DNA of 64,000 nucleotides, taken from contig NZ_JAVDXN010000006.1 of NCBI RefSeq assembly GCF_031457955.1, forward strand, positions 62,001 to 126,000, in the 5' to 3' direction. Shown piece by piece: positions 6,284 through 16,035 of this stretch. How positions within the stretch are numbered: position 1 is the stretch's first letter; each line of letters opens with the position of its first letter. The notes beneath the pieces are model-generated. The model saw only the letters and a list, made by a program, of their open reading frames with translations. It was not told the DNA's origin and did not search any database. The translations under genes and the position numbers were made by a program. Source of the DNA: Mixta sp031457955. GTDB lineage: Bacteria; Pseudomonadota; Gammaproteobacteria; Enterobacterales; Enterobacteriaceae.

Positions 6284-9013
6284 ATGACCAAATATAGCCT
6301 GCGGGCCAGGATGATGATTTTAATACTGGCGCCGACCTTAATGATTGGCCTGCTGCTCAGTACCTTTTTTGTGGTGCATCGCTATAACGAACTGCAACGT
6401 CAGTTGGTGGATGCTGGCGCAAATATTATCGAACCGCTGGCGGTGTCCAGTGAATACGGCATGACCTTTCACAGCCGCGAATCGGTACGCCAGCTGGTGA
6501 GCGTGCTGCATCGCCGCCACTCTGACATTGTGCGCGCCATTACGGTTTTTGATGATAAAAATCAGGTGTTTGTTACCTCAAACTATCATCTGAATCAGGA
6601 GATGCTGCGCCTGCCGGATGGCGTAAAGCCGCCAAAAGTCACGGCGATTCAACGCGTTGGCAATATCATGGTGCTGCGCACGCCGGTGGTATCGGAAAGC
6701 TATTACCCGGATGAGTCGCCGGGGCGGGATGCCAAGCCCACCGGCAATCCGCTGGGCTACGTGGCGATTGAGCTGGATCTGCAATCGGTCAGGCTACAGC
6801 AATATAAAGAGATCTTTGTCTCTACGCTGCTGCTGCTGTTTTGCCTCGCTATCGCCATGCTGTTTGCCTATCGCCTGATGCGTGACGTCACCGGGCCGAT
6901 ACGCAATATGGTCAGCACGGTGGATCGTATTCGCCGTGGTCAGCTCGACAGCCGCGTCGAGGGGCATATGCTTGGCGAGCTGGATATGCTGAAAAACGGC
7001 ATTAACGCCATGGCGATGTCGTTGACGGCCTACCATGAAGAGATGCAGCAGAATATCGATCAGGCAACCTCCGACCTGCGTGAAACGCTGGAACAGATGG
7101 AGATCCAGAACGTGGAGCTGGATCTGGCCAAGCGGCGGGCGCAGGAGGCGGCGCGCATCAAGTCAGAATTCCTCGCCAATATGTCGCACGAGCTGCGCAC
7201 GCCGCTGAATGGTGTGATCGGCTTTACGCGGCAGACGCTAAAAACGCCGCTTACCGCCACCCAACGCGATTATCTGCATACTATCGAGCGCTCGGCCAAT
7301 AACCTGCTGAGCATCATCAACGATGTACTCGACTTCTCGAAGCTGGAAGCCGGGAAGCTGGTGCTGGAGTCGATTCCGTTCCCGCTACGCGCCACGCTGG
7401 ATGAAACGCTGGTGCTGTTGGCTCCTTCCGCCCATGACAAAGGGCTGGAGTTGACCATTAACGTTCAGGGCGAGGTGCCGGACAATGTGATTGGCGATCC
7501 GCTGCGCCTGCAGCAGATTTTAACCAATTTGATTGGCAACGCGGTGAAGTTTACTGAACGCGGCAATATCGATATTCGCGTGGAAAAGCGCGGCCTGAGC
7601 AACAGCAGCGTCGAGCTGGAAGTACAGGTCCACGACAGCGGCATCGGCATCGCGGAAAAGCAGCAGTCGCAGCTGTTTGAGGCTTTCCGCCAGGCGGATG
7701 CCAGTATTTCCCGGCGGCACGGCGGCACCGGGCTGGGGCTGGTGATCACCCAGAAACTGGTGAAAGAGATGGGTGGCGATATCGCCTTTCACAGCCGCCT
7801 GGGTCAGGGCTCAACGTTCTGGTTCCACGTCAGTCTGGCGCTGAATCCGAACGCCGCCAGCGATCCTCGCGCGCTGGATGGGCTGCGCGGCAAGCGTCTC
7901 GCCTATGTTGAGGCGAACCCGGCTGCGGCGCAGGCGGCGCTGGATATCCTTAGCTCCACGCCGCTTACCGTCAGCTACAGCCTGACGCTCGAAGGGCTGA
8001 CCGAGACGCGTTACGATATGCTGCTGATGAGTTTGCCGGTTAGCCAAAGCACCGACAGCGTACTGTCGCAGGCGTTTATTAACAGCCTGACGGCGCGGGC
8101 GGACTGCGTAATTATGGCGATGCCGAGCCAGATGCTGTTACAGGCGGAGCTGCTGAAAACGCGCGGCATTGATGCCTGCTTATGTAAACCGGTCACCCGC
8201 ACACGCCTGTTGCCGATTATGCTCGATTTACATGCGCGTAAGCTTTATGACCTGCCCGCGCGCGCCCGTCTGCCGCTGGCGGTAATGGCGGTAGATGATA
8301 ACCCCGCCAACCTGAAGCTGATTGGCGCGCTGCTGGAGGAGCAGGTAGAAAATATCGTGCTGTGCGACAGCGGTGAAAAAGCGATCGATATCGCCCGCCA
8401 GCAGGCGCTGGATATTATTCTGATGGATATTCAGATGCCTGAAATCGACGGCATTCGCGCCAGCGAACTGATTCGCGAACTGCCCCAGCATGCCAATACG
8501 CCAATTATCGCCGTGACCGCTCACGCCATTGATGGCGAACGTGAGCACTTGATTAAAGCGGGCATGAATGATTACCTCGCCAAGCCGATTGACGAGGTGA
8601 AACTGAGCCATCTGCTGGCGCGTTACTCCCCGACGCTGTTACCGGGAACGCCGGAAACCACAGCGGTTCCGGCGTCGCTTGACTGGCAGCTGGCGCTGCG
8701 TCAGGCGGCTAACAAACCGGATCTGGCGCGCGATCTGCTGCGCATGCTGCTGGATTTTCTGCCGGAGGTGCGGGAAAAGGTGGAGCAGAGCCTGGCGGAA
8801 AACCGTCAGAACGGGCTGCGGGAAATTATTCATAAGCTGCACGGCAGCGCCAGCTACAGCGGCGTGCCACGCATGAAAAATCTCTGTCGGCAGATTGAAC
8901 ATAGCCTGCGGCTGGATGGCGAAGTGATGGCGCTGGAGCCGGAACTGCTGGAGCTGCTGGATGAAATGGAGAATGTGGCGCAGGCGGCGCGCCACATTCT
9001 TAGTCAGGGGTGA
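6284..9013 (+). CDS. barA: Hybrid sensor histidine kinase BarA
   Basis: Inner-membrane tripartite sensor kinase that phosphorylates the response regulator UvrY, which activates the CsrB/CsrC RNAs in response to short-chain carboxylates. 909 aa (E. coli 918). Two membrane segments (about 10-31 and 178-198) flank a periplasmic domain; then HAMP, dimerisation domain with phospho-acceptor H302 (NMSHELRTPLNG), ATPase domain (GGTGLGLVI), a degenerate receiver-like linker, a receiver domain with D715 (LMDIQMPEIDG) and a C-terminal HPt domain with H853 (HKLHGSASYSG). Monocistronic, convergent with garK. The CsrB RNA it controls lies 11 kb downstream in this window. Confidence 0.97.
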   Translation: MTKYSLRARMMILILAPTLMIGLLLSTFFVVHRYNELQRQLVDAGANIIEPLAVSSEYGMTFHSRESVRQLVSVLHRRHSDIVRAITVFDDKNQVFVTSNYHLNQEMLRLPDGVKPPKVTAIQRVGNIMVLRTPVVSESYYPDESPGRDAKPTGNPLGYVAIELDLQSVRLQQYKEIFVSTLLLLFCLAIAMLFAYRLMRDVTGPIRNMVSTVDRIRRGQLDSRVEGHMLGELDMLKNGINAMAMSLTAYHEEMQQNIDQATSDLRETLEQMEIQNVELDLAKRRAQEAARIKSEFLANMSHELRTPLNGVIGFTRQTLKTPLTATQRDYLHTIERSANNLLSIINDVLDFSKLEAGKLVLESIPFPLRATLDETLVLLAPSAHDKGLELTINVQGEVPDNVIGDPLRLQQILTNLIGNAVKFTERGNIDIRVEKRGLSNSSVELEVQVHDSGIGIAEKQQSQLFEAFRQADASISRRHGGTGLGLVITQKLVKEMGGDIAFHSRLGQGSTFWFHVSLALNPNAASDPRALDGLRGKRLAYVEANPAAAQAALDILSSTPLTVSYSLTLEGLTETRYDMLLMSLPVSQSTDSVLSQAFINSLTARADCVIMAMPSQMLLQAELLKTRGIDACLCKPVTRTRLLPIMLDLHARKLYDLPARARLPLAVMAVDDNPANLKLIGALLEEQVENIVLCDSGEKAIDIARQQALDIILMDIQMPEIDGIRASELIRELPQHANTPIIAVTAHAIDGEREHLIKAGMNDYLAKPIDEVKLSHLLARYSPTLLPGTPETTAVPASLDWQLALRQAANKPDLARDLLRMLLDFLPEVREKVEQSLAENRQNGLREIIHKLHGSASYSGVPRMKNLCRQIEHSLRLDGEVMALEPELLELLDEMENVAQAARHILSQG

Positions 9014-9059
9014 CAGGCTGACGGCACAGCCTGACCAATGTTGCAGGTGATAGCCTGCT

Positions 9060-10208
9060 TCAGGCTGGCGGGATAGCCAGACCTATTTTCAGGGTTGCGG
9101 CGATATTGCGGGCCGTCATGCGTACGTTTTCCGCCGCGTTATCCAGCGCCTCTTCCAGCGTGCAGATGGAATAGATCACGCTGTATACCGCGTCGAGACC
9201 ATGTTGATGCACCACGCCGACATCCGCCGTCAGGCTACCGGCAATACCGATCACCGGCTTGTTATAACGCTTCGCCACTTTCGCCACGCCAATCGGCACT
9301 TTGCCGTGTACGGTTTGACTGTCGATGCGGCCTTCGCCGGTGATCACCAGCGTGGCGTCTTTCACTAACTCATCCAGCCCCAGCGCTTCGGTCACGATCT
9401 CAATACCGCGCCGCAGCTCTGCCTGGCAAAACGCGTGCAACGCTGCGCCCATGCCTCCCGCCGCGCCGCCGCCGGGAATATGCAGCACATCCTTATCCAG
9501 ATCGCGCTGAATAATCGCGGCGTAGTGCGCCAGCGCCCGATCAAGCTGCTGCACGAGCTCCGGCGTCGCGCCCTTTTGCGGGCCGAAAATCGCTGAAGCG
9601 CCTTCATCGCCGGTCAGCGGATTAGTAACATCGCAGGCGACCTCAAAGCGGCACTGACGCAGGCGCGCATCAAGCTGGCTGATATCAATGCGCGCCAGCT
9701 GCGGCAGCGCGCCGCCGCCGTAACCGATCTGCTCATTTTGCGCATTCAGCAGCCTGGCGCCCAACGCCTGCACCATACCGGCGCCGCCATCGTTGGTGGC
9801 GCTGCCGCCGATGCCGATAATAAAATGTTGTACGCCGCGATCCAGCGCGTTAGCGATCAGCTCGCCGGTGCCCCACGAGGTGGTCACCAGTGGATCGCGC
9901 CGGGCAGGCGGCACCAGTTCCAGGCCGCTGGCGGCGGCCATCTCAATAAACGCGCAGCTTTCATCGCCAGACAAACCATAAAAAGCATCAACCGGTTCGC
10001 CCAAAGGCCCGGTGACCCGTAATCTGACAATTTTACCTTGCGTGGCCGCTACCATTGCTTCTACGGTGCCTTCGCCACCATCCGCAACCGGCAACTTGAC
10101 ATATTCCGCCTCGGGAAAGATTGCACGAAAGCCGTTTTCAATCTCCGAAGCGACCTGCAGGGCGGATAAACTCTCTTTATACGAATCCGGTGCGATAACG
10201 ATTTTCAT
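9060..10208 (-). CDS. garK: Glycerate 2-kinase GarK
   Basis: Phosphorylates D-glycerate to 2-phosphoglycerate, the final step of galactarate/glucarate breakdown before glycolysis. 382 aa, close to the 381 of E. coli. The start at 10208 gives MKIVIAPDSYKESLSA, the characteristic opening of the glycerate kinase type-1 family; conserved IGGSATNDGGAGM and GGGAAGGMGAAL nucleotide and substrate loops and ITGEGRIDSQT follow. A longer open frame from a TTG at 10307 is not conserved and runs through an intergenic hairpin. Last gene of the gudP-X-D-garL-R-K operon, 82 bases after garR. Confidence 0.96.
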   Translation of the reverse strand: MKIVIAPDSYKESLSALQVASEIENGFRAIFPEAEYVKLPVADGGEGTVEAMVAATQGKIVRLRVTGPLGEPVDAFYGLSGDESCAFIEMAAASGLELVPPARRDPLVTTSWGTGELIANALDRGVQHFIIGIGGSATNDGGAGMVQALGARLLNAQNEQIGYGGGALPQLARIDISQLDARLRQCRFEVACDVTNPLTGDEGASAIFGPQKGATPELVQQLDRALAHYAAIIQRDLDKDVLHIPGGGAAGGMGAALHAFCQAELRRGIEIVTEALGLDELVKDATLVITGEGRIDSQTVHGKVPIGVAKVAKRYNKPVIGIAGSLTADVGVVHQHGLDAVYSVIYSICTLEEALDNAAENVRMTARNIAATLKIGLAIPPA

Positions 10209-10250
10209 AAATTGTCCGAGCGCTGTTGAGCTGGCCGCAGCCAGAGAACG

Positions 10251-10273
10251 GAGCCGGTCACCCTGACCGGCTC
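10251..10273. repeat. Perfect 10-bp hairpin between garR and garK
   Basis: GAGCCGGTCA, loop CCC, TGACCGGCTC. No T-tract follows. Its place inside the operon suggests an RNA-processing or stability element that would let garR and garK be expressed at different levels; this role is inference. Confidence 0.6.
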
Positions 10274-10290
10274 GACACCTGTGCGGATGA

Positions 10291-11175
10291 CTAGCGTGAA
10301 ATTTCAACCTTCGCTAATTTTTCATAATAGCAGGCCAGCGCACTGTGGTCGGAAGTGCCCATGCCATCGGCTTTCAGCGCCTGCATCATCTCCATTACGG
10401 CAGCGGTCAACGGCAGCTGCGCGCCAACACCGTGCGACGTATCCAGCGCGTTGCTGAGATCTTTAATATGCAGATCGATACGGAAGCCTGGCTTAAAGTT
10501 ACGATCCATCACCATCGGCGCTTTGGCATCCAGCACCGTGCTGCCTGCCAGCCCACCACGAATCGCCTGATAAACCAGATCCGGGTTAACGCCTGCTTTC
10601 GTTGCCAGAGAAAGCGCCTCAGACATCGCCGCGATGTTCAGCGCCACAATCACTTGGTTCGCCAGCTTGGTGACGTTGCCTGCGCCGATATCGCCGGTGT
10701 GCACCACCGAGCCCGCCATCGCTTTCATCAAATCGTAATAACGATCGAAAACCGCTTTATCACCGCCGACCATCACCGAAAGGGTGCCGTCGATCGCTTT
10801 TGGCTCACCGCCGCTTACCGGCGCATCCAGCATTTTGATGCCCTTCTCCGCCAGCGCGTCGTGGATTTCGCGGCTGGCCAGTGGCGCAATGGAACTCATA
10901 TCGATCAGCACGGTGCCGGGTTTGGCGCCTTCAATGATGCCGTTTTCACCCAGCGCCACTTCCTTAACGTGCGGTGAGTTCGGCAGCATGGTAACGATGA
11001 CGTCGCACTGTTCAGCGACCGCTTTTGGCGTTTTCGCCGTGGCGGCGCCCAGTTCAATCAGCTCTGCTTCGTTTTGCTCGCTGAAATCACGCACCACCAG
11101 CGAATAACCCGCTTTTACCAGGTTTTTGCTCATGGGTTTGCCCATGATGCCCAGACCAATAAATCCAACTTTCAT
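10291..11175 (-). CDS. garR: Tartronate semialdehyde reductase GarR
   Basis: NAD(P)H-dependent reductase converting tartronate semialdehyde (2-hydroxy-3-oxopropionate) to D-glycerate. 294 aa, the family length. N-terminal Rossmann fold with VGFIGLGIMGKPMSKNL; substrate-binding DAPVSGGEPKA near 120; catalytic Lys in GNVTKLANQ around 171, the 3-hydroxyisobutyrate dehydrogenase family pattern. Start at 11175 is chosen for the conserved MKVGFIG opening and the AAGGGGAAT ribosome site just upstream. It follows garL by 19 bases in the operon. Confidence 0.96.
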   Translation of the reverse strand: MKVGFIGLGIMGKPMSKNLVKAGYSLVVRDFSEQNEAELIELGAATAKTPKAVAEQCDVIVTMLPNSPHVKEVALGENGIIEGAKPGTVLIDMSSIAPLASREIHDALAEKGIKMLDAPVSGGEPKAIDGTLSVMVGGDKAVFDRYYDLMKAMAGSVVHTGDIGAGNVTKLANQVIVALNIAAMSEALSLATKAGVNPDLVYQAIRGGLAGSTVLDAKAPMVMDRNFKPGFRIDLHIKDLSNALDTSHGVGAQLPLTAAVMEMMQALKADGMGTSDHSALACYYEKLAKVEISR

Positions 11176-11194
11176 TGCTATTCCCCTTGTTAAG

Positions 11195-11956
11195 CTATTT
11201 TTTAAAACGATCGCACAGCGCCTGCGTGGCATTACGGAAGACGCCCAGATCGCTGCCTACGGCGACAAAGGTTGCTCCCCATTCGAGGTAACGACGCGCG
11301 TCAGCCTCCACCGGCGCCAGGATGCCGCTCGGTTTGCCTGCGGCTTTCGCCCGCGCAAAAATATGCTGAATGACCTTTAACACTTCAGGATGGGCTGGCT
11401 GCCCCAGATAACCGAGCGCGGCGGAGAGGTCGCCGGGGCCGACAAAAATCCCGTCCACGCCCTCAACGCTGATGATGCTGTCGAGATTATCCACGCCCAG
11501 CTGGCTTTCAATTTGCACCAGCACGCTGACGTTGTTGTTGATATCAAGGTTGTAGTCCGGCAGCGTGCCGTACATGTTGCTGCGATGCGAAACCGAGACG
11601 CCGCGAATACCGGCGGGCGGATAGCGCGTCGAAGCCACGGCCAGCGCCGCTTCCTCTTCGCTTTCCACAAACGGAATCAAAAAGTTATAAAAACCAATAT
11701 CCAGCAGACGTTTGATGATCACCGGCTCATTGCAGGGCGGACGGACCACCGCTGCGCTGGAACTGCCTTTCAACGCCATCAGCTGCGGCACAAAGGTGGT
11801 GATATCGTTTGGCGCATGTTCGCCGTCCAGCACCAGCCAGTCGAAACCCGCCAGGCCGAGCACTTCCGTGGTAATAGGATTCGCCAGCGAACACCAGCTG
11901 CCGATCAGCGTTTCACCACTCAGCAGACGCTGACGAAAACGGTTGGGATAAGACAT
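11195..11956 (-). CDS. garL: 5-keto-4-deoxy-D-glucarate aldolase GarL
   Basis: Class II, metal-dependent aldolase splitting 5-keto-4-deoxy-D-glucarate into pyruvate and tartronate semialdehyde. 253 aa of the HpcH/HpaI family. Recognisable landmarks: LVLDGEHAPND with the catalytic His at about residue 47; metal ligands in VQIESQLGVDN and VDGIFVGPGDLSAALG. In E. coli garL sits in a separate garPLRK operon; here it directly follows gudD, taking the product of both GudD and GarD. Confidence 0.96.
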   Translation of the reverse strand: MSYPNRFRQRLLSGETLIGSWCSLANPITTEVLGLAGFDWLVLDGEHAPNDITTFVPQLMALKGSSSAAVVRPPCNEPVIIKRLLDIGFYNFLIPFVESEEEAALAVASTRYPPAGIRGVSVSHRSNMYGTLPDYNLDINNNVSVLVQIESQLGVDNLDSIISVEGVDGIFVGPGDLSAALGYLGQPAHPEVLKVIQHIFARAKAAGKPSGILAPVEADARRYLEWGATFVAVGSDLGVFRNATQALCDRFKK

Positions 11957-11981
11957 TCTGTTTCCTCTCGGTTAAGCGCGC

Positions 11982-13322
11982 TTAGCGCACCAGGCACGGA
12001 CGTTTGTTATTAAAGCTCCAGTTCGGCACCAGGAACTGCATCGCCTGCGCATCATCGCGCGCGCCCAGTCCGTGCTTCTGATAAAGTTCGTGCGCCTTCA
12101 TCACCTGATCCATATCCAGCTCCACGCCCAGGCCCGCTTTCTGCGGCACCTGCACCATACCGCCTTTGATCTCCAGCGGCTGCTTCGTCAGACGCTGATT
12201 GCCTTCCTGCCAGATCCAGTGCGTATCGATGGCGGTAATTTTGCCCGGCGCGGCGGCGGCGACATGGGTAAACATCGCCAGCGAAATATCGAAATGGTTA
12301 TTGGAGTGAGAGCCCCAGGTCAGGCCGAACTCATGGCACATTTGCGCCACGCGCACCGAGCCTTGCATGGTCCAGAAATGCGGATCGGCCAGCGGAATAT
12401 CCACTGACTGCAGCGACAGGGTATGCCCCATCTGACGCCAGTCGGTGGCGATCATATTAGTGGCGGTCGGCAGGCCGGTGGCGCGACGGAACTCCGCCAT
12501 CACTTCGCGTCCGGAATAGCCCTGCTCGGCACCGCACGGATCTTCCGCATAGGCCAGCACGTTACGCAGCTGTTTACCCAGCTGAATCGACTCTTCCAGC
12601 GACCAGGCGCCGTTGGGATCCAGCGTGATACGCGCTTCCGGGAAACGCTTAGCCAGCGCGGTGACCGCTTCCGCCTCTTCGCTACCGGCCAGCACGCCGC
12701 CTTTGAGTTTAAAATCGTTAAAGCCATATTTCTCATACGCTGCCTCAGCCAGCCTGACCACCGTCTCCGGCGTCAGCGCCTCTTCGTGACGCAGACGATA
12801 CCAGTCGCAGCTGGCCGACGGCTCGCTCTGATAAGGCAGCGTGGTTTTGCGGCGATCGCCGACATAGAACAGGTAGCCCAGCATTTCGACGCTATCGCGC
12901 TGCTGGCCTTCGCCCAACAGGCTGGCAACGTTAACGCCCAGGAACTGCCCGAGCAGATCCAGCAGCGCGGCCTCAATACCGGTCACCACATGAATGGTGG
13001 TGCGCAGATCGAAGGTTTGCGTGCCGCGTCCGCCTGCGTCGCGATCGGCGAACGTGTTACGCACTTTATTCAGCAGGTTTTTATATTCACCCAGCGTATG
13101 ACCCACAAGCAGGGCCGCCGCCTCTTCCAGCGTCTGGCGGATTTTCTCGCCGCCCGGAATTTCACCGACGCCGGTATGCCCCGCGTTATCTTTGATGATC
13201 ACGATGTTGCGGGTAAAAAATGGCGCGTGCGCCCCGCTCAAATTGAGCAGCATACTGTCGTAACCGGCAACCGGGATGACCTGCATAGCGGTGATTTTCG
13301 GCGTAGCGTTCTGTTGGCTCAT
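11982..13322 (-). CDS. gudD: D-glucarate dehydratase GudD
   Basis: Enolase-superfamily dehydratase making 5-keto-4-deoxy-D-glucarate from D-glucarate. 446 aa, same as E. coli. The start at 13322 gives MSQQNATPKITAMQVIPVAG; a longer open frame reaching into gudX is not conserved. Catalytic K205/K207 in FNDFKLKGG; metal-ligand region ITLDPNGAWS, AEDPCGAEQG and ATNMIATDW; general-base His in WGSHSNNHFD. It starts 10 bases after gudX ends. The protein is highly similar to GudX throughout. Confidence 0.97.
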   Translation of the reverse strand: MSQQNATPKITAMQVIPVAGYDSMLLNLSGAHAPFFTRNIVIIKDNAGHTGVGEIPGGEKIRQTLEEAAALLVGHTLGEYKNLLNKVRNTFADRDAGGRGTQTFDLRTTIHVVTGIEAALLDLLGQFLGVNVASLLGEGQQRDSVEMLGYLFYVGDRRKTTLPYQSEPSASCDWYRLRHEEALTPETVVRLAEAAYEKYGFNDFKLKGGVLAGSEEAEAVTALAKRFPEARITLDPNGAWSLEESIQLGKQLRNVLAYAEDPCGAEQGYSGREVMAEFRRATGLPTATNMIATDWRQMGHTLSLQSVDIPLADPHFWTMQGSVRVAQMCHEFGLTWGSHSNNHFDISLAMFTHVAAAAPGKITAIDTHWIWQEGNQRLTKQPLEIKGGMVQVPQKAGLGVELDMDQVMKAHELYQKHGLGARDDAQAMQFLVPNWSFNNKRPCLVR

Positions 13323-13332
13323 GGTCGATTCC

Positions 13333-14679
13333 TTATGCTTTGCTGCGCCCGAACGCCGGGCGCTTGCGATCAAATGTCCAGCCGGGAACAAGGTACTGCA
13401 TCGCGGTCGCGTCGTTACGTGCGCCGCCCGGCAAAGTTTTATACAGTTCATGCGCCCGTTGCAGGCGTTCCCAGTCCAGCTCAATGCCCAGGCCTGGTTT
13501 GTCAGGCACGGCGATTTTGCCGTGACGGATCGATAAAGGTTCTTTGGTCAGATGCTGATCGCCCTCCTGCCAAATCCAGTGGGTATCAATGGCGGTGGGT
13601 TTCCCCGGCGCGGCGGCGCCGACGTGGGTAAACATCGCCAGAGAGATATCGAAATGGTTGTTAGAGTGGCAGCCCCAGGTCAGGCCCCAGTCGTCGCAAA
13701 GCTGCGCAACGCGCACCGCGCCGCTTAATGTCCAGAAGTGCGGATCGGCCAGCGGAATATCCACCGCGTTCAGCATCACCGCATGCTGCATTTCCCGCCA
13801 GTTGGTGGCGATCATATTGGTTGCCACCGGCAGACCGGTGGCGCGGCGAAACTCCGCCATCACCTCGCGCCCGGAGTAGCCCTGTTCGGCGCCGCAGGGG
13901 TCCTCGGCATAGCTCAGCACATCCTGCAAACCGCTGCAGAGCGCAATCGCTTCATCCAGGTGCCAGGCGCCGTTAGGGTCAACGGTGATACGCGCTTCCG
14001 GGAAGCGCTTTTTCAGCGCCCGCGCAGTTTCGATCTCCTCTTCGCCCGGCAGCACGCCGCCTTTTAACTTGAAATCTTTAAAGCCGTAGCGATCCTGAGC
14101 GGCTTCCGCCAGCCGAACCACCGACGCGCTATCCAGCGCCTGCTGATGACGCAGGTGATACCAGTCGTGCGTCGCCTGCTCGCCGCTCAGGTAAGGCAGA
14201 TCGGTTTTTTGCCGATCGCCGAGGTAAAACAGATAGCCCAGTACGGTGACTTCATCGCGCTGTTTGCCTGGGCCAAGCAGTTCGGCGACCGGCACCTTCA
14301 GGCACTGACCCAATAAGTCGAGCAGCGCGGCTTCCAGCGCAGCCACCGCATTGACCCGTAGTTCAAATGTCCAGGCGCCTTTGCCGAAGGTATCGAAATC
14401 AGCGTGCTGATTCCCTTTATGCACCTGCTGCACCAGCCGGTTCATACGGCCGACCTCATGCCCTACCACCTGCGGAATCGCCTCGTTTAGCGTCTGGAAG
14501 ATGGTTTCCCCCCCCGGCGCTTCACCCAGGCCGGTATGTCCGGCGCTATCGGTTAACACCACGATATTGCGGGTAAAGAATGCGTTGTGCGCCCCGCCGA
14601 TATTGAGCAGCATGCTGTCATAACCGGCGACCGGAATGACTTTCATATCGGTAATCACGGGCGTGCTTTGCGTATTCAT
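13333..14679 (-). CDS. gudX: Glucarate dehydratase-related protein GudX
   Basis: Paralogue of GudD in the mandelate racemase/enolase superfamily, 448 aa (E. coli 446). The catalytic-site blocks are all retained (K204/K206 in KDFKLKGG, VDPNGAWH, AEDPCGAEQG, WGCHSNNHFD), so it is not a decayed copy. In E. coli the related protein is reported to have only weak glucarate dehydratase activity, and it may form mixed complexes with GudD; its true role is uncertain. Start MNTQSTPVITDMKV is that of the family. Ten bases downstream of gudP. Confidence 0.95.
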   Translation of the reverse strand: MNTQSTPVITDMKVIPVAGYDSMLLNIGGAHNAFFTRNIVVLTDSAGHTGLGEAPGGETIFQTLNEAIPQVVGHEVGRMNRLVQQVHKGNQHADFDTFGKGAWTFELRVNAVAALEAALLDLLGQCLKVPVAELLGPGKQRDEVTVLGYLFYLGDRQKTDLPYLSGEQATHDWYHLRHQQALDSASVVRLAEAAQDRYGFKDFKLKGGVLPGEEEIETARALKKRFPEARITVDPNGAWHLDEAIALCSGLQDVLSYAEDPCGAEQGYSGREVMAEFRRATGLPVATNMIATNWREMQHAVMLNAVDIPLADPHFWTLSGAVRVAQLCDDWGLTWGCHSNNHFDISLAMFTHVGAAAPGKPTAIDTHWIWQEGDQHLTKEPLSIRHGKIAVPDKPGLGIELDWERLQRAHELYKTLPGGARNDATAMQYLVPGWTFDRKRPAFGRSKA

Positions 14680-14688
14680 CGCCTCTCC

Positions 14689-16035
14689 TTACACTAACTT
14701 TTTCAGTTCGATACGTTTGATATCACCCACCAGCACCAGATAGCTCAGTACCGCAACGAAAGCGTGGATGCCGACATAAATCAGTGCGCCGTTATACGAA
14801 CCGGTAGTGGCGATGATGTAGCCGATAGCGATTGGCGTAATGATGCCGGAGATGTTGCCGAACATATTGAACAGGCCGCCGCTGAGTCCGCTGATCTCTT
14901 TCGGCGCGGTATCCGCCATTACCGCCCAGCCGAGCGCGCCGATGCCTTTACCGAAGAACGCGGTCGCCATAAAGAACACTACCACCCATTCCGTCTCGAC
15001 GTAGTTACAGGTCACCATCGAAATAGAGAGCAGCATACCGAGTACGATTGGCGTTTTACGGGCGATATTCAGCGAGCCGGTTCTACGCATCAGCCAGTCG
15101 GAGATTACGCCGCCGAGTACGCCGCCAAGGAAACCGCAGATGGCCGGAATGGAGGCGATAAAACCTGCCTTGAGAATCGACATGCCACGCGCCTGCACCA
15201 GATAAACCGGGAACCAGGTAATAAAGAAGTAGGTCAATGCGTTGATGCAGTACTGGCCGAGATAGATACCAATCATCATGCGCGAAGAGATCAGCTGACG
15301 AATCTGATACCACTTTTCCCGTCCGCTGACTTTTTGTTTCTCTTTCTTCGCGTCCATATTGATCAGCGCGCCGCCCTGCTCCATATATGCCAGCTCGGCC
15401 CGGTTAACGCCCGGATGATCGTTAGGATCGTGGATTACTTTCAGCCAGATAAAGCTGATGATGATGCCCAACCCGCCCATAAACCAGAAGACGTGCGCCC
15501 AGCCCACCTGCGAGGTCAGCCAGCCCATGATCGGCGCGAAAATAACGGTGGCGAAATATTGCGCTGAGTTAAAAATCGCCACGGCGGTACCGCGCTCCTG
15601 CGCCGGAAACCAGGCGGCGACAATACGGCTGTTGCCGGGGAAAGAAGGCGCCTCCGCCAGGCCCACCAGGAAGCGCAGCATGAACAGCGCGACGATCACG
15701 GTAAAACCTTCAAAGATATCGACGAATCCCTGTAGCAGAGTAAACAGAGACCAGATGAAAATGCTCCAGAAGTAGACACGCTTCGAGCCGAAACGGTCAA
15801 GCAGCCAGCCGCCGGGGATTTGGCCGATAACGTAAGCCCATGAGAATGCCGAGAAGATGTAGCCCATGCCAACCGGGTCGAGGCCAATATCTTTCGCCAT
15901 CTGGGAACCGGCAATCGAAAGCGTGGCGCGGTCGCCATAGTTAAAAGAGGTGACGATAAATAACATCACGACAATCCAGTATCGTGCGTTAGTTCTTTTT
16001 TCCACGGCGCTTTCCGCCTGGCTGTATGAATTCAT
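14689..16035 (-). CDS. gudP: D-glucarate/D-galactarate MFS transporter GudP
   Basis: Proton-coupled importer of glucarate (and probably galactarate) in the inner membrane. 448 aa with about 12 membrane segments, first at residues 20-40, and a cytosolic loop near residues 210-245. The anion:cation symporter family signature is seen in FNYGDRATLSIAG and GWLLDRFGSKRV. First gene of the operon; AGGAGTG precedes the ATG. No separate garP is present in the window, so GudP may serve both sugars. Confidence 0.95.
   Translation of the reverse strand: MNSYSQAESAVEKRTNARYWIVVMLFIVTSFNYGDRATLSIAGSQMAKDIGLDPVGMGYIFSAFSWAYVIGQIPGGWLLDRFGSKRVYFWSIFIWSLFTLLQGFVDIFEGFTVIVALFMLRFLVGLAEAPSFPGNSRIVAAWFPAQERGTAVAIFNSAQYFATVIFAPIMGWLTSQVGWAHVFWFMGGLGIIISFIWLKVIHDPNDHPGVNRAELAYMEQGGALINMDAKKEKQKVSGREKWYQIRQLISSRMMIGIYLGQYCINALTYFFITWFPVYLVQARGMSILKAGFIASIPAICGFLGGVLGGVISDWLMRRTGSLNIARKTPIVLGMLLSISMVTCNYVETEWVVVFFMATAFFGKGIGALGWAVMADTAPKEISGLSGGLFNMFGNISGIITPIAIGYIIATTGSYNGALIYVGIHAFVAVLSYLVLVGDIKRIELKKLV

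Noticed and set aside
10209..10307. N-terminally extended garK from a TTG
   Set aside because: The extension crosses the intercistronic hairpin and the end of garR and is not conserved; ATG at 10208 gives the family start.
13333..14679. gudX as a decayed duplicate of gudD
   Set aside because: The frame is complete and all catalytic blocks are intact.
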